This document shows positions 26,524 to 33,817 of a stretch of DNA of 64,000 nucleotides, in pieces. The notes under the pieces are model-generated. The model was not told where the DNA came from, made no database searches, and saw only the letters and a list, made by a program, of their open reading frames with translations. Origin of the DNA: Clostridium_T sp040217795 (GTDB lineage: Bacteria; Bacillota; Clostridia; Clostridiales; Clostridiaceae); the NCBI GenBank assembly GCA_040217795.1, contig JBEHWK010000004.1, positions 1-64,000 of the forward strand, read 5' to 3'. Position 1 is the stretch's first letter. The number at the start of each line of letters is the position of its first letter. Made by a program: the position numbers and the translations under genes.

Positions 26524-26539
26524 ACAAGAATACCTCCTG
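26511..26539 (-). promoter_or_regulatory. Hairpin sequestering a ribosome site in the cys leader
   Basis: CAGGAGG (26539-26533 on the minus strand) pairs perfectly with CCTCCTG (26517-26511) around a 15-base loop. There is no T-run, so it is not a classical terminator. It would hide the only AGGAGG in the leader. Confidence 0.45.
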
Positions 26540-26601
26540 CTCTCTTTCTCCTGAATAAGAAAAAAATATGTTTCATTTAAATCTTTGAATTTGTTCTTCA
26601 G

Positions 26602-26705
26602 TATAGGGAACCAACTTCAACTATTAACTTATGTATGCCGATTCTTCTTTCAACTCTCGAAGAATTCAACATGCATAAGTTAAGTTTCCGTAAAGTCTCC
26701 CTATA
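26602..26705 (-). repeat. Long structured hairpin element, copy 1 (cys operon leader)
   Basis: An imperfect hairpin of about 104 nt. The outer arms are TATAGGGA and TCCCTATA (26602-26609 and 26698-26705). An inner 12-bp stem pairs 26626-26637 with 26670-26681, and the tip pairs GATTCTTC (26640-26647) with GAAGAATT (26659-26666), mismatches being G-T wobbles. The minus-strand sequence GGAAACTTAACTTATGCAT recurs with one change in copy 2 near 59702-59720. It lies in the predicted cys leader RNA. Confidence 0.6.
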
Positions 26706-26768
26706 ACATCGCCATTTGTTTAATTATTATATTATATTTTACCTACTATGTTACTATGATTTATATTA

Positions 26769-26797
26769 AAAATACCATCTTATTTTTTTATTGTCAA
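26769..26797 (-). promoter_or_regulatory. Promoter of the sulfate assimilation operon
   Basis: TTGACA (26797-26792), a 17-bp spacer and TATTTT (26774-26769) on the minus strand. The predicted leader to cysC is about 325 nt and carries the structured element and the mini-ORF hairpin. No S-box or cysteine T-box motif was found in it. Confidence 0.6.
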
Positions 26798-27019
26798 TAT
26801 AAACATTCTGCTGCTCTTAAAAAATAATACCAGGAAAATGTGTAGATTATATAAAGAAATGATCTACCACCCTCATATTTATTGTTTTTTTTTATACTGG
26901 ATAAATTTATATGAATTTATCAAAAAATAGTAACTATTTTTTAAAAACTTTTAATGAAAAATAGGTTAAAATTAGTATAAATATGTAATATTTACTTGTT
27001 TAAAAATTGGAGATTAAAT

Positions 27020-28048
27020 ATGGTTATCAATAAAAATCTTAATAAAAAAAGAGTAAAGAGAAGAAAAAAAAAATCTCCCTGGAAGAGGCTTTTCTTTCTT
27101 ACCTGCTTTACCCTGTTATTTACTATTGTTACAGGTCCTTTTATTCTGCTGTACGGACCATTTGACAATGCAAAAAAAATATATGTGGGATCTGCAATGT
27201 CAACTATGAGCCATCAGTACCTAGCTACAGCATTTTTATCCGAGGATAAAATCAATGAAATCCTTAATTCCACCAGCAGCTCTGATGAAACCACTGAATC
27301 AAATGCTTCAGTGGTCAGCATAAATAACAAGGCTGATGATACAATTCAAAGATTTGATTTTGAGGGTAAAAGATTCCAAGGGTATATGCTGGTAATCAGT
27401 AATCCCTTAAGAGTTAAGGTAGCTTATACTGACACCTTAAACACCCAGGGAGAAACAACTTCTCAAATGGCTGTTAAAAACAATGCCGTAGCTGCAATTA
27501 ACGGAGGAGCCTTTGTTGACCAATCAAGCACCGTTACAAGTTCCGGAAACGGCGGAATTCCTTCAGGCATAATTATGTCCCAGGGAAAAGTTATTTTTTC
27601 AGACTTAAATTCTGATTATGTTAAGCAATGCTGTTTTGGTATAACCAGTGATGGCACTCTTCTTGCAGGGGACTATTCTCTGAATGATCTTAAAAAGAAA
27701 AACGTAATGGAATCCCTTTCCTTCTCTCCTGTTTTAGTGAAAGAAGGAAAACCAGCTCCTTTGACAGGAATCAGCAGTTCTCAGGGAGTCGCTCCCAGAA
27801 CTGCAATAGGTCAAAGGGCAGATGGCTCCATTGTTTTGGTAGTAATAGACGGAAGAAGCATCCTGAACGGAATGGGTGCTACAATTAAGGAGCTGCAGAC
27901 AATAATGCTCAAGGAAGGCAAGTGTGTAACAGCCCTGAACTTAGACGGAGGAAAATCTGCTACCATGTATCTTAATGGAGAAATTGTAAATACGCTGTCT
28001 AATGGTTTAGGAGAAAGATCTATAGTTTCTTCAATAATTGTAAAGTAA
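27020..28048 (+). CDS. Phosphodiester glycosidase family protein, membrane anchored
   Basis: A 342-residue protein with a very basic N-terminus (KKRVKRRKKK), one membrane segment (about 25-46) and an extracellular domain of the NAGPA/exopolysaccharide phosphodiester glycosidase family. Signature stretches are AVAAINGGAFVD, GIPSGIIMSQGKV, APRTAIGQRADGSIVLVVIDGR and ALNLDGGKSATMY. The family cleaves N-acetylglucosamine-phosphodiesters or related glycan links; the substrate here is unknown. The ATG at 27020 follows GGAG; the TTG at 26996 has no ribosome site. The next gene starts 17 bp downstream. Confidence 0.85.
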   Translation: MVINKNLNKKRVKRRKKKSPWKRLFFLTCFTLLFTIVTGPFILLYGPFDNAKKIYVGSAMSTMSHQYLATAFLSEDKINEILNSTSSSDETTESNASVVSINNKADDTIQRFDFEGKRFQGYMLVISNPLRVKVAYTDTLNTQGETTSQMAVKNNAVAAINGGAFVDQSSTVTSSGNGGIPSGIIMSQGKVIFSDLNSDYVKQCCFGITSDGTLLAGDYSLNDLKKKNVMESLSFSPVLVKEGKPAPLTGISSSQGVAPRTAIGQRADGSIVLVVIDGRSILNGMGATIKELQTIMLKEGKCVTALNLDGGKSATMYLNGEIVNTLSNGLGERSIVSSIIVK

Positions 28049-28064
28049 GGGAGAGAATAAACTC

Positions 28065-29102
28065 ATGAAGAATTTCAAGGCTCTGGCAGCTTGTGCCGTA
28101 ATCTCTATAACAATACAATGCCTTGGTTTATTTTGGCTAGATAAATTCTATTTTAAGGATAATGCAGATGTAAATGTTAAAGAAATTTCAGTAAAAAAAG
28201 CTCAGGAAGAAAAAGAAAAACACATAGCTTTACCAAATGATTTAAGCAGCCTTCAAGTATCTTATAACGGCAAGTTTCTTGCTTACATGGAAGATTCCGA
28301 TCTTAAGATTATCAATTCAACCACAGGCGAAAAGAAAACACTGCCCAATGAAAACAGTGATGAAACAGTTTATTTCACCTGGCTTCAGGACAGGAATATT
28401 ATGCTTCTGGTTCAGAAAGAAAGTACTGTTAAAGGAAATATGTTTGTCTTATATAATTATGATTCAGAGAAAAATAACAAACAAAAAATTTCTTCCATAA
28501 CCAGTGCTGAAGGGAAGTCAAAAATCAACTCAATAAAAGCTTCAACAATTACAGGAGTAACATACATAGAAGCTGAAAACAGTCTTGGCAAAGCTTCGGT
28601 TTACAGAATGGACATTAATCAGACCCAGGCTAAGAAAGTTACCCTTCAAGTTTCTTCTTTAACTGATATATTTGTTATACCAAGAGAAGAAAGGCTGGTT
28701 TATCAGGATACCAGCGGAAAAGTATTTTTAACTCAGCCCCAGGCTAAAATTACTATCAATACTGGGATAAAAACAAAAATTTTAGGTATAGATAATAACA
28801 GTATTATGTACCTGGGACAATTGAATGGGGAAAAGGTTACTAAGATTCTTTATGGTTCCTCAAACAGCAAAGATACCTCTCAATGGAAATCAATAAGTTT
28901 AGCACAAAAAGTAAATGAAGAAGATATTTTTGTTACAAGTTCCGGTGAAATTTTAATCATAAATGATACTGAAAAATTAATTGTTGATTTAAAAAACAAC
29001 AAAGAAATGAAATATAAAGGAACCTTCATTTCTTTATACAACTCTGGCATTACTGCTTCTGTAAACGGCAAATACTATAAAACAGCTTTTGCAGACCTAT
29101 AA
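28065..29102 (+). CDS. Membrane-anchored extracytoplasmic protein, beta-propeller-like, unknown
   Basis: One N-terminal membrane helix (about 5-28) precedes a charged linker and an extracellular part of about 290 residues. The latter repeats short strands such as VSYNGKFLAYMEDSDLKIIN and TVYFTWLQDRNIMLLVQ, like WD40/TolB-type propellers, but no family is certain. It follows the phosphodiester glycosidase gene by 17 bp after GGGAGAG, so the two are probably co-expressed and act together at the cell surface. Confidence 0.75.
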   Translation: MKNFKALAACAVISITIQCLGLFWLDKFYFKDNADVNVKEISVKKAQEEKEKHIALPNDLSSLQVSYNGKFLAYMEDSDLKIINSTTGEKKTLPNENSDETVYFTWLQDRNIMLLVQKESTVKGNMFVLYNYDSEKNNKQKISSITSAEGKSKINSIKASTITGVTYIEAENSLGKASVYRMDINQTQAKKVTLQVSSLTDIFVIPREERLVYQDTSGKVFLTQPQAKITINTGIKTKILGIDNNSIMYLGQLNGEKVTKILYGSSNSKDTSQWKSISLAQKVNEEDIFVTSSGEILIINDTEKLIVDLKNNKEMKYKGTFISLYNSGITASVNGKYYKTAFADL

Positions 29103-29116
29103 GGTTCTGCAAAAGC

Positions 29117-29150
29117 AAAGGCAGCCATGGATTAATCCATGGCTGCCTTT
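29117..29150. terminator. Perfectly palindromic bidirectional terminator
   Basis: AAAGGCAGCCATGGATT is followed directly by its exact complement, a 17-bp stem with no unpaired loop. It lies between the convergent anchored-protein gene and the DUF445 gene. Confidence 0.85.
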
Positions 29151-29159
29151 AAAATTGCC

Positions 29160-30413
29160 TTACCTTTTCAACACCAGCCTGATGGCACCTAATGCAATTC
29201 CGATAATAAATCCGCATATTGCACCATTTACTCTTATCCACTGCAAATCATTTCCTACCTTTTCTTCTATCATGCTTATTAATGTCTCATTATCCAGCTT
29301 TTCAATATTTTCTTCCACCAGATTTCCTATTTTATCATGATTTTTATCAGTATATTCAACAATTTGAGTTCTTATGTAGCCTTCAATCTTATCAATTACT
29401 TCCTGATCTTCTGAAATTTCAATCAATATATTTTTTAGCACTGGAACTACTTTTTCTTTTATAAAAGCCTCATCCCTCACTATTCTCAGTACAACTCCCT
29501 GTGCGTTGTCAACCTGCTCCGTAAGAATATCATTGATTTCCTTGCTGCTGAGCAGATTTTCCTTAATGGCGTTAAAGCCTTCATTTATGGCTTCACTGCT
29601 GCTTGCTTTACTTATATGGTATCCTAATGACTCTATTACCATATGTCTGCTTCTGTTTCCCGGAGTATTCAGATCCCTTAAAATAATAAGAATTGCATCT
29701 TGCACTATTTCCCCGGTTTTTTCTGCCCCCACAGCTTTAATGGCAGTATTTACAGTATACTTAAGCAGCGGATTCATTTCAATCCTGCTTATTGCCTTTA
29801 CAGCAGAATTCCCTATTTCATTCCTGAACTCTGTTTTCTTTATTTCATCCCTTAAGATATCAATTAGGAAATCTAATAACTTCTGCTCATAATTATATTT
29901 AAGACATATATCTCCTGCTGTCTCAATAAGTTTTGATGAGTCAATCTTATGCATATTCTCTTTTATTAATTCCGATATATATTGTGAGAATTTTTCACGT
30001 GGTAGTGAGTTTGTCATGCGATTTACAAGATGTATTATTCCTGTTTCAAACTCCTCTGAGGAAATGTTGATTATACATATATTCAGTAATTTTCTTGTAA
30101 TCTGCAGATTATTTATTTTGAACAGAATACTTTCCTTACTCAGCAGGTTATTCTCTACCATTGAAACCAAAGACTTTGTTATTCTGTTGCGGTTATTCGG
30201 CAATATTGCAGTATGGGGAATGGGGATACCCATGGGATATCTGAATAATGCCGTTACTGCAAACCAATCTGCTAATCCTCCCACTAATCCTGCTTCAAAT
30301 CCACTTTGGAGAAGAATTATCATCACCCCTCTATCTAAAAAAAGTGTAATAATAAATCCAATAAACATAACTATTAATGATATCAGAGCTGATTGATTAT
30401 TTTTTTCTTTCAT
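29160..30413 (-). CDS. DUF445 family membrane protein
   Basis: A 417-residue protein with hydrophobic segments at both ends (about 8-50 and 390-412) and a long helical middle. The N-terminal GGLADWFAVTALFRYPMGIPIPHTAILP is the hallmark of DUF445 (YheB/YjiN-type) proteins, whose function is unknown. The ATG start is supported by family alignment. It forms a single-gene unit ended by the palindromic terminator at 29117-29150. Confidence 0.9.
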   Translation of the reverse strand: MKEKNNQSALISLIVMFIGFIITLFLDRGVMIILLQSGFEAGLVGGLADWFAVTALFRYPMGIPIPHTAILPNNRNRITKSLVSMVENNLLSKESILFKINNLQITRKLLNICIINISSEEFETGIIHLVNRMTNSLPREKFSQYISELIKENMHKIDSSKLIETAGDICLKYNYEQKLLDFLIDILRDEIKKTEFRNEIGNSAVKAISRIEMNPLLKYTVNTAIKAVGAEKTGEIVQDAILIILRDLNTPGNRSRHMVIESLGYHISKASSSEAINEGFNAIKENLLSSKEINDILTEQVDNAQGVVLRIVRDEAFIKEKVVPVLKNILIEISEDQEVIDKIEGYIRTQIVEYTDKNHDKIGNLVEENIEKLDNETLISMIEEKVGNDLQWIRVNGAICGFIIGIALGAIRLVLKR

Positions 30414-30729
30414 ATTTGTTCACTCCTAACGAAAAAGATCTTACTATCAGGAACTCATGATTATTATCAGTAACCTTTCCTTATATTTAAATTATATAGG
30501 TACTGATTGCAAACTTCAAATTTGTAATCAAAAGAAATGCTTAGTTTTATACAAGGCGGATACGGGCAATGAAAAACAATAAAATACCTGAGAGCATATT
30601 TTTTCTTCATAATTCCTCCACACTTACCATATATAATAAATTATAAAGAAATATTAAATATTTAAATATAATCCGGATAATCATAACAATCAGATATTCG
30701 GAGTCTGGTTAAAGAAGGAGGAATTATAT
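30414..30729. other. Divergent intergenic region, 316 bp
   Basis: It separates the DUF445 gene from the SHOCT protein gene. A TATAAT near 30666 is a candidate -10 for the SHOCT gene. No RNA motif or small gene with a good ribosome site was found. Confidence 0.4.
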
Positions 30730-31041
30730 ATGTTTATGAGTTTGGCTCGTCATGGATTCGGTTATTTCGGAGGCGGAGCAGGTTCCGGACGAATGGGCTT
30801 AGGTGCTGGTACAATTGGAACCGGATGGTTCCTCGCCATTGCAGGCATAAAACTTCTGATATTTATAGTTTTAGTTATAGTTGCTATAAGAATGTTTAAA
30901 AAGCATAATGCTCATATTAACAGTATTTCAAAGGCTGATGACAACGATCCTTTAAGAATACTGGATGAAAAATTTGCTAAAGGAGAATATACCGAAGAAG
31001 AATACCTTAAGAGAAAAGAAATACTTTCTAAAAAGGACTAG
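30730..31041 (+). CDS. Small membrane protein with C-terminal SHOCT motif
   Basis: A 103-residue protein with a Gly-rich N-terminus, one membrane helix (about 36-57) and a C-terminal SHOCT motif (DPLRILDEKFAKGEYTEEEYLKRKEIL, about 75-101). SHOCT motifs often end short membrane proteins and are thought to mediate oligomerisation. The ATG follows AAGGAGG. It lies 78 bp upstream of a response regulator gene; a second SHOCT protein (33312-33500) follows the kinase, so both may be linked to this two-component system. Confidence 0.85.
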   Translation: MFMSLARHGFGYFGGGAGSGRMGLGAGTIGTGWFLAIAGIKLLIFIVLVIVAIRMFKKHNAHINSISKADDNDPLRILDEKFAKGEYTEEEYLKRKEILSKKD

Positions 31042-31067
31042 AGGGCTATGCTCTCTAGTTTTTTTAA
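31037..31067 (+). terminator. Terminator overlapping the SHOCT stop codon
   Basis: ACTAGAG and CTCTAGT form a stem around GGCTATGCT, followed by seven T. The stop codon TAG (31039-31041) is within the first arm, so translation to the end could affect folding. Readthrough would supply the response regulator gene. Confidence 0.7.
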
Positions 31068-31119
31068 AAACAATAACTTATAATTAATTCAACAGGATTA
31101 ATTATAGGCGGTGATTCTT

Positions 31120-31830
31120 TTGAAAAATGACTTTAAAATACTTGTAGTTGATGATGAACAAAAAATATTGGATGTAGTTAAAGCTTACCTGGAAAAAGAA
31201 GGTTTTCATATAGTCACTGCCATGGATGGCGAGGCTTCTTTAAATATTTTTAAAACTGAAACAATTCATCTTATTATTTTAGATTTAATGATTCCTAAAA
31301 TAACCGGAGAAGAAGTATGCCGTAAAATACGGACTTTTTCAAATGTACCAATTATAATGCTGACTGCAAAAGTTGATGAAGATGAGAAAATTGACGGGAT
31401 ATCAATGGGCGCAGATGACTATATAACAAAACCTTTCAGTGTCCGTGAACTGGTTGTAAGAGTCAGGGCCCTTTTAAGAAGATCTTATAATGACATTATT
31501 CCTGCTGCTGATGTTTTAACCTTTAATAACGGTGATTTGGAAGTTGATATTAAAAAGATGCTTGTTAAAAAACAAGGTAAGCCTGTAAACTTAACAACCA
31601 ACGAATTTAAAGTTTTTACTGTTCTTCTCACTAACCCTGGCCAAGTCTTCCCCAGAGAGGATCTTGTTGAAAAAGCCTTTGGCATTGATTATGAAGGTTT
31701 TGACAGAACAGTTGACACTTATATTAAAAATATCCGCCAAAAGATAGAAGATAATGATAAATACCATAAATATATAACTACTGTCTATGGTATAGGATAT
31801 AAATTTTCTCCTGACTCCAAGGAGGTATAA
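31120..31830 (+). CDS. OmpR-family response regulator
   Basis: A receiver domain (1-120) with acidic pair D11-D12, phosphoacceptor D55 (LIILDLMIPK) and K104 (YITKPFS), then a winged-helix DNA-binding domain (about 135-236, LTTNEFKVFTVLLTNPGQVFPREDL and DRTVDTYIKNIRQKIE). The TTG at 31120 after GGTGA is preferred over the GTG at 31111, giving 236 residues. The kinase gene starts three bases after its stop codon. Confidence 0.93.
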   Translation: MKNDFKILVVDDEQKILDVVKAYLEKEGFHIVTAMDGEASLNIFKTETIHLIILDLMIPKITGEEVCRKIRTFSNVPIIMLTAKVDEDEKIDGISMGADDYITKPFSVRELVVRVRALLRRSYNDIIPAADVLTFNNGDLEVDIKKMLVKKQGKPVNLTTNEFKVFTVLLTNPGQVFPREDLVEKAFGIDYEGFDRTVDTYIKNIRQKIEDNDKYHKYITTVYGIGYKFSPDSKEV

Positions 31831-31832
31831 TA

Positions 31833-33239
31833 ATGAGGATATCCTTAGTGAAAAAACTTTCTCTTGTTATAATCACTGCAATTTTAGGTTCCATTACATT
31901 AACCAGCCTTATCTCAAATTACATGGTGGAAAAAAAATTCGGCAAATATTTAATCGATGAACATAATACAAAAGTTGATAATGCAGTAAGGATTGTTGAA
32001 GGTCTATATAGTGAAACTGCTGGTTTTTCTAATTTTCATAAAGATGAATTGCAAAGGTATGCAGAACTTCAGGATTTATTTATAGAAGTTAAAGATTCAA
32101 AAAACAATGTCATTTACTCATCGGGAGCCTCTCATTTAAAAAAGAAAAACGCCATGGGAAATTCAATGAGATCTATGATGAAAAATTTTTCCGGGATTAA
32201 CTTAGGTGAATATACCGAAAATACTTATCAGATTCTGGTTGATTCAAAAAGTGTCGGAACAGTAACAATTGGTTACTTAGGTACCTCATATCTCTCTTCA
32301 GGTTCTGTTTTTTTCATGAGCACATTAAATCATTCATTTTTGTTGTCTGCCTTTATAGCATTAATTTTTGCATTATTCATCAGTGTTATTATTTCAAGAC
32401 AAATTTCAAAACCTATTGTAAATATAACCCGTACTGCAAATAAAATACGCTGCGGAAATCTAGAGAGCAGATCATCTATAAATACAAGCACTTCCGAGAT
32501 AATTGATCTTTCCAACTCAATAAATTATCTTGCCAGAACTTTAAGCGAGCAGGAAATGCTGAGAAAAAGGCTCACTTCTGATATAGCTCATGAATTGAGA
32601 ACTCCGCTGACGACACTTAAAACTCATATTGAAGCCTTTATAGACGGTATCTGGGAGCCAACCCCTGAAAGATTCGAATCTTTCTATGAAGAAATAGAAC
32701 GTCTTACAAAACTTGTAGATAATCTTCGTAATCTTGCTAAATATGAACAGGAAACCCTAAAACTAAATCTGACGGCAGTTAATCTGTCAGTTGAGCTGGA
32801 AAAGATAGTTGATTCTTTCAGGCCTCTTTATACAAAAAATAACTATCAGTTAGAAAGCACAATAATGCCTGATATCAATGCATTAATAGATAAGGACAAA
32901 TTCAAGCAGATAATCAATAACCTGCTTTCAAATTCTTATATGTATTTAAAAGAAAAGGGGAAAGTCACAGTAATATTAAGCGGGGAACAGGAGACCATTG
33001 TAATAAAGGTAATCGACAACGGCATAGGAATTCCTGAAGAAAATCTTCCTTTCATATTTGAAAGATTCTACAGAAGTGATTTATCCCGCAGTTCAGATAC
33101 AGGAGGTTCCGGTATCGGACTTACAATTACCAAAGCATTTGTGGAAGCTCACGGCGGCGAAATAACTGTCAAAAGCAAAGAAGGAAAAGGCACTGCTTTC
33201 ACAATAACTCTTCCTGTAAATAACACTCTGTCCTCTTAG
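31833..33239 (+). CDS. Membrane sensor histidine kinase
   Basis: Two membrane helices (about 10-32 and 168-188) bound an extracellular sensor of about 130 residues. A HAMP domain (about 187-240) follows. The phosphoacceptor is H253 in SDIAHELRTPL, and the ATPase domain has an N box (INNLLSNSYMY), DNGIGIPEENLPFIFERFYRSD and GGSGIGLTI. The ATG follows AAGGAGG. It forms a pair with the upstream regulator; the signal is unknown. Copper is possible given the nearby copAZ genes, but that is weak inference. Confidence 0.94.
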   Translation: MRISLVKKLSLVIITAILGSITLTSLISNYMVEKKFGKYLIDEHNTKVDNAVRIVEGLYSETAGFSNFHKDELQRYAELQDLFIEVKDSKNNVIYSSGASHLKKKNAMGNSMRSMMKNFSGINLGEYTENTYQILVDSKSVGTVTIGYLGTSYLSSGSVFFMSTLNHSFLLSAFIALIFALFISVIISRQISKPIVNITRTANKIRCGNLESRSSINTSTSEIIDLSNSINYLARTLSEQEMLRKRLTSDIAHELRTPLTTLKTHIEAFIDGIWEPTPERFESFYEEIERLTKLVDNLRNLAKYEQETLKLNLTAVNLSVELEKIVDSFRPLYTKNNYQLESTIMPDINALIDKDKFKQIINNLLSNSYMYLKEKGKVTVILSGEQETIVIKVIDNGIGIPEENLPFIFERFYRSDLSRSSDTGGSGIGLTITKAFVEAHGGEITVKSKEGKGTAFTITLPVNNTLSS

Positions 33240-33311
33240 CCTGAAAAATCATTCTCCATATTTCCTTCACAATTTATGAATATAATATAGCTAAAGAAAG
33301 GAGTTGTTATT

Positions 33312-33500
33312 ATGATGCTATTTCCTATACTTTTAATAGTTATAGTATTTTTATTCCTATATCATCCTGATGGAAAAGGATGCTGTTATCTTAATAGAAA
33401 TGAAAGCAAACCCTCCCCATTGGATATTTTAAAAATAAGATTTGCTAACGGTGAAATTGATGAAGAGGAATACCTGAAGAAAAAAGATCTTTTAAAATAA
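33312..33500 (+). CDS. Very small membrane protein with SHOCT motif
   Basis: A 62-residue protein: an N-terminal membrane helix (2-18, LFPILLIVIVFLFLY), a short linker with CC, and a SHOCT motif (SPLDILKIRFANGEIDEEEYLKKKDLL, about 35-61). AAAGGAG precedes the ATG; an adjacent ATG at 33315 is an alternative. It is 72 bp after the kinase gene and closes the cluster, resembling the SHOCT protein at 30730-31041. Confidence 0.85.
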   Translation: MMLFPILLIVIVFLFLYHPDGKGCCYLNRNESKPSPLDILKIRFANGEIDEEEYLKKKDLLK

Positions 33501-33513
33501 CTTTTCACAAACA

Positions 33514-33560
33514 AAATGGGATGTTTCAAAACATAATTAGTTTTGAAACATCCTATTTTA
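33514..33560. terminator. Strong bidirectional terminator
   Basis: AAAAT(G)GGATGTTTCAAAAC pairs with GTTTTGAAACATCC(T)ATTTT with one mismatch. It separates the two-component cluster from the convergent copZ-copA genes. Confidence 0.85.
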
Positions 33561-33561
33561 T

Positions 33562-33780
33562 TTACTGCAGAACCTCTATTCCTGCAACCTCATATCCTGC
33601 ATCATCAATTGCGGCTTTTATATCTTTGTCTTCAACCTCAGCACCTGACTCCAGAATTGCATATTTATCTTCTAAATTCACCTCTACATTTGTTACCACA
33701 TTGAAATCACTTAGTGCTTCCCTCACATGCTTAACACAATGATTACAGCTCATACCCTCAATTAATATCTTCTTTTTCAT
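33562..33780 (-). CDS. copZ: Copper chaperone CopZ-like HMA protein
   Basis: A 72-residue heavy-metal-associated domain with the Cu(I)-binding GMSCNHC motif (C12, C15) near the N-terminus. Such proteins carry Cu(I) to the P-type ATPase encoded directly upstream. The ATG follows GGAGGA. The gap from copA is 37 bp, so the two are one operon, expected to respond to the CsoR-like operator upstream of copA. Confidence 0.92.
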   Translation of the reverse strand: MKKKILIEGMSCNHCVKHVREALSDFNVVTNVEVNLEDKYAILESGAEVEDKDIKAAIDDAGYEVAGIEVLQ

Positions 33781-33817
33781 TATCTTTCCTCCTTATTAAT
33801 ACATACTTTTTCACTTC

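Noticed and set aside
26436..26762. S-box (SAM) or cysteine T-box in the cys leader
   Set aside because: Neither the S-box core nor AGAGAG plus a TGG-N-ACC motif is present on the minus strand; the leader is structured but of unknown type.
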